DNA from: DATHSY01 sp046729855
Lineage (GTDB): Bacteria > Actinomycetota > UBA4738 > HRBIN12
Assembly (NCBI GenBank): GCA_046729855.1
Contig: JBKPHM010000013.1
Location: 1-62,115, forward strand
Direction of reading: 5' to 3'
Length of the DNA stretch: 62,115 bases
This document shows, in pieces, positions 60,038 through 62,115 of the stretch (position 1 is the stretch's first letter; the number at the start of each line of letters is the position of its first letter). The notes beneath the pieces are model-generated. The model searched no databases. It worked only from the letters and a program-made list of their open reading frames with translations, and was not told the DNA's origin. The translations under genes were made by a program, and so were the position numbers.

Positions 60038-61519
60038 GTGGAGATGAGGGATCTCCACACCACGCCCGCGACCGAGCTGGCGGCCCTGCTCCGTTCGGGC
60101 GACCTCACTGCGAGCGACGTGCTCGCGGCATGCTTCTCGCGCATCGAGGCCGTCGAGGGGGACGTTCACGCGTTCCTCACGCCCACGCTCGACGCGGCCG
60201 AGGCGCGCGCCGCCGAGGTCGACGCTCGGATCGCGGCGGGCGAGGCGCTCCCGGCGGCGGCGGGCATCCCGCTTGCGCTGAAGGACGTGCTCGCGACGAA
60301 GGGCATCCGCACGACGTGTGGCTCGAAGATCCTCGAGGCCTTCGTTCCGCCGTACGACTGCACAGCGTGGGAGCGGCTCGACGCCGCCGGTGCCGTTCTG
60401 GTCGGCAAGACCAACTGTGACGAGTTCGCGATGGGGTCCTCGAACGAGAACTCTGCGTTCGGACCCGTGCACAACCCATGGGACCTCGGGACGGTCCCCG
60501 GGGGGTCGTCGGGCGGGTCCGCGGCGGCGGTGGCCGCGGGCGAGGCGGTCTGGGCCCTCGGGACCGATACGGGCGGCTCCGTCAGGCAGCCGGCGTCGCT
60601 GTCGGGCGTCGTGGGGCTAAAGCCGACGTACGGGCTGATCTCACGGTACGGGCTGATCGCGTTCGCGTCGTCGCTCGATACCGTCGGGACCTTCACCCGG
60701 ACCGTGGGGGACACCGCGCTCCTGCTGTCGGCGATCGCGGGGCGCGACCCACGCGACGCCACGTCGCTCGACGAGCCGGTGCATGACTACACGGAGGGTC
60801 TCGACGAGGGCGTGGCCGGCCTCCGCGTCGGCGTCGTGCGCGAGGCGTTCGGCGAGGGGGTCCAGCCCGGCGTCCGCGACGCCGTCAGAGCAGGTGTCGA
60901 CCGGCTGGCCGGCCTCGGCGCCGAGGTGGATGACGCCTCGCTGCCGAACGCCGACTACGCGCTGTCGGCGTACTACCTCATCGCGCCGTCGGAGGCGTCG
61001 TCGAACCTCGCGCGGTACGACGGCGTTCGGTACGGCTTGCGCGTGCCGGGGTCTGACTCGGTGGAGATGATGACCAAGACGCGAGGCGCCGGGTTCGGGG
61101 CCGAGGTGAAGCGGCGGATCATGCTCGGGACGTACGCGCTGTCGGCCGGCTACTACGAGGCGTACTACGGGCAGGCGCAGAAAGTCCGCACGCTGATCGT
61201 CCGGGACTACGAGCAGGCGTTCTCGTCGTTCGACGTCCTCGTGTCGCCCACCTCGCCGACGACCGCGTTCCGGATCGGCGAGCGCGCCGACGACCCGCTG
61301 GCGATGTACCTGTCCGACGTCTTCACGATCCCGGCCAACCTCGCGGGGACGCCCGCGATCTCGATCCCGTGCGGCCTGGACGATCGGGGGCTGCCTGTGG
61401 GTCTACAGCTGACCGCGCCGATCCTGCGGGAGCGCCTGCTCCTTCGCGTCGCCCACGCGCTCGAGTCCGAGATGGGGTTCGGCGCGGTGCCGAGGCTCGT
61501 CGCCGCGCTCGGCGCCTGA
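60038..61519 (+). CDS. gatA: Glutamyl/aspartyl-tRNA amidotransferase subunit A
   Basis: Amidase subunit that releases ammonia from glutamine. The 493-residue protein has the Ser-cis-Ser-Lys triad: Lys in PLALKDVL, the cis-Ser in PGGSSGGSAAAV and the nucleophile in GTDTGGSVRQPAS. GTG 60038 directly follows gatC; ATG 60044 is an alternative. gatB does not follow; instead a minus-strand transporter frame overlaps the gatA end by 117 bp. Confidence 0.96.
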   Translation: MEMRDLHTTPATELAALLRSGDLTASDVLAACFSRIEAVEGDVHAFLTPTLDAAEARAAEVDARIAAGEALPAAAGIPLALKDVLATKGIRTTCGSKILEAFVPPYDCTAWERLDAAGAVLVGKTNCDEFAMGSSNENSAFGPVHNPWDLGTVPGGSSGGSAAAVAAGEAVWALGTDTGGSVRQPASLSGVVGLKPTYGLISRYGLIAFASSLDTVGTFTRTVGDTALLLSAIAGRDPRDATSLDEPVHDYTEGLDEGVAGLRVGVVREAFGEGVQPGVRDAVRAGVDRLAGLGAEVDDASLPNADYALSAYYLIAPSEASSNLARYDGVRYGLRVPGSDSVEMMTKTRGAGFGAEVKRRIMLGTYALSAGYYEAYYGQAQKVRTLIVRDYEQAFSSFDVLVSPTSPTTAFRIGERADDPLAMYLSDVFTIPANLAGTPAISIPCGLDDRGLPVGLQLTAPILRERLLLRVAHALESEMGFGAVPRLVAALGA

Positions 61520-62115
61520 GGTCGCCTCCGGCGTCGGGCGCTCCTCTCGAGTCGCAACGATCATCGCGACGGCGGCGAGCACCACCGCGCCCGCGACGAC
61601 CGTGCGCAGCGTGATCGGCTCGTCGAGGAAGACCCAGCCCAGCGTCACGGCGACGACGGGGTTCACGTACGCGTACGTGCTGACGAACGAGGTCCGTGCA
61701 TTCCGGAGCAGCCACACGTACGACGCGAACGCGATCAGCGACCCGAACACCACCAGGTAGCTCAGCGCCAGCACCGACGCCAGCGACGCCCGCTCGGCGT
61801 CGATCCGTCCGATGTCACCGACGAGCAGCCCGGCGACGACCAGCCCGGCGCCGCCGCAGAGCATCTCCATCCCGATCCCGACGAACGGCCGGCGCGGCAG
61901 GTCGGCGCCGCGCGCGTACAGCGAACCCGACGCCCATGACAACGAGGCGAGGACCGCGAACACCATCCCGAGCAGCGGAACCGCCCCCGAGGCCGAGGTC
62001 GAGACCAGCGTCGCGGCCCCGGCAAAGCCGAGCACCAGGCCGGGCGGGGCCCCCGCGGGCGGGCGCCCCCCCACCCACCACCCGAGGCACAATGAAAAAC
62101 ACAACCCCACAACCC
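61403..62115 (-). CDS. EamA/DMT-family transporter, C-terminal part, cut by the right edge
   Basis: About 237 residues are visible of a drug/metabolite transporter: a membrane repeat with GLVLGFAGAATLV, then helices ending in the EamA signature PVVAVTLGWVFLDEPIT. The N-terminal half lies beyond the edge. The last ~45 residues form a charged tail read antisense to the gatA end, so the gene overlaps gatA by 117 bp because no earlier stop exists. The first ~10 visible residues come from the low-quality-looking end of the sequence and should not be trusted. Confidence 0.75.
   Translation of the reverse strand, partial: VVGLCFSLCLGWWVGGRPPAGAPPGLVLGFAGAATLVSTSASGAVPLLGMVFAVLASLSWASGSLYARGADLPRRPFVGIGMEMLCGGAGLVVAGLLVGDIGRIDAERASLASVLALSYLVVFGSLIAFASYVWLLRNARTSFVSTYAYVNPVVAVTLGWVFLDEPITLRTVVAGAVVLAAVAMIVATREERPTPEATSGAERGDEPRHRAEPHLGLERVGDAKEQALPQDRRGQL
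62088..62115. other. Low-complexity A/C-rich contig end
   Basis: The last 28 bases contain a single G and are A/C-rich, quite unlike the ~70% GC DNA before them, and are preceded by runs of C. This looks like a contig terminus with poor consensus rather than biology. Confidence 0.6.

Noticed and set aside
62088..62115. A/C-rich end as a regulatory or repeat element
   Set aside because: It lies at the extreme end of the window, follows runs of C and breaks the GC trend abruptly, which fits poor end-of-contig sequence.

Overview
The window is high-GC (about 70%), very dense DNA from the chromosome of an actinobacterium (Actinomycetota), probably an uncultured or deep-branching lineage. Three things point there. 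Gene order from argS to murA matches the Mycobacterium tuberculosis block Rv1292-Rv1315 (argS, thrA/hom, thrC, thrB, rho, rpmE, prfA, hemK/prmC, sua5, rfe/wecA, atpI, atpBEFHAGDC, murA), recalled from memory. A second block (etfB-etfA, mnmA, UPF0280, ligA, gatC-gatA) resembles Rv3029c-Rv3011c. Lineage-typical proteins such as MarP, a DivIVA-like protein, an Nur-type Fur regulator and a Rho with a long charged insert are present. I see no phage, transposon, CRISPR array or rRNA. No gene-free stretch reaches 300 bases.

Layout. 1-340: 5' end of a minus-strand gene running off the left edge and a tRNA-Arg(CCG). 348-5756: single-domain response regulator, argS and the threonine operon hom-thrC-thrB. 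5782-9207: a glycogen-debranching-like enzyme convergent with a MarP-type membrane serine protease. 9269-13029: metallophosphoesterase, cyclic 2,3-diphosphoglycerate synthetase, 2-phosphoglycerate kinase and transaldolase, leading straight into rho (13030). 14709-21623: translation and housekeeping genes (rpmE, DUF1385, DivIVA-like, prfA, prmC, tsaC, LMW phosphatase, rpiB, glyA). 21697-27311: wecA and a complete polyamine-type ABC transporter potADBC. 27444-34670: the ATP synthase operon, with an alpha subunit carrying a long acidic tail and an epsilon subunit lacking its C-terminal domain. 34739-38465: murA, an unassigned polytopic membrane protein and a CPBP protease. 38509-47811: accessory metabolism (SCP2-like protein, zinc alcohol dehydrogenase, MeaB plus an isobutyryl-CoA-mutase-type large subunit, nickel permease with its Nur regulator, kinase-fold phosphotransferase, SDR, crotonase, GNAT, two tiny zinc proteins). 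47827-51343 (minus): pabB-pabC fusion and etfBA. 51436-61519: mnmA, UPF0280, ligA, DUF1028, a HEAT-repeat protein paired with an HD-GYP protein, and gatCA. 61403-62115 (minus): an EamA transporter cut by the right edge, whose last ~28 bases look like low-quality contig end.

A pattern runs through the window: many unlinked genes have a TANNNT -10 hexamer only 6 or 7 nt before the start codon and no Shine-Dalgarno sequence, the signature of leaderless transcription. Genes inside operons use ATGA/GTGA stop-start overlaps or GGAGG-type ribosome binding sites. The most interesting items are the cyclic-diphosphoglycerate cassette, the altered ATP synthase regulation subunits under a CRP-like operator, the nickel regulon with matched operators, the reassignment of the B12 mutase to isobutyryl-CoA mutase, and the HEAT/HD-GYP pair that seems to share an undescribed N-terminal domain.
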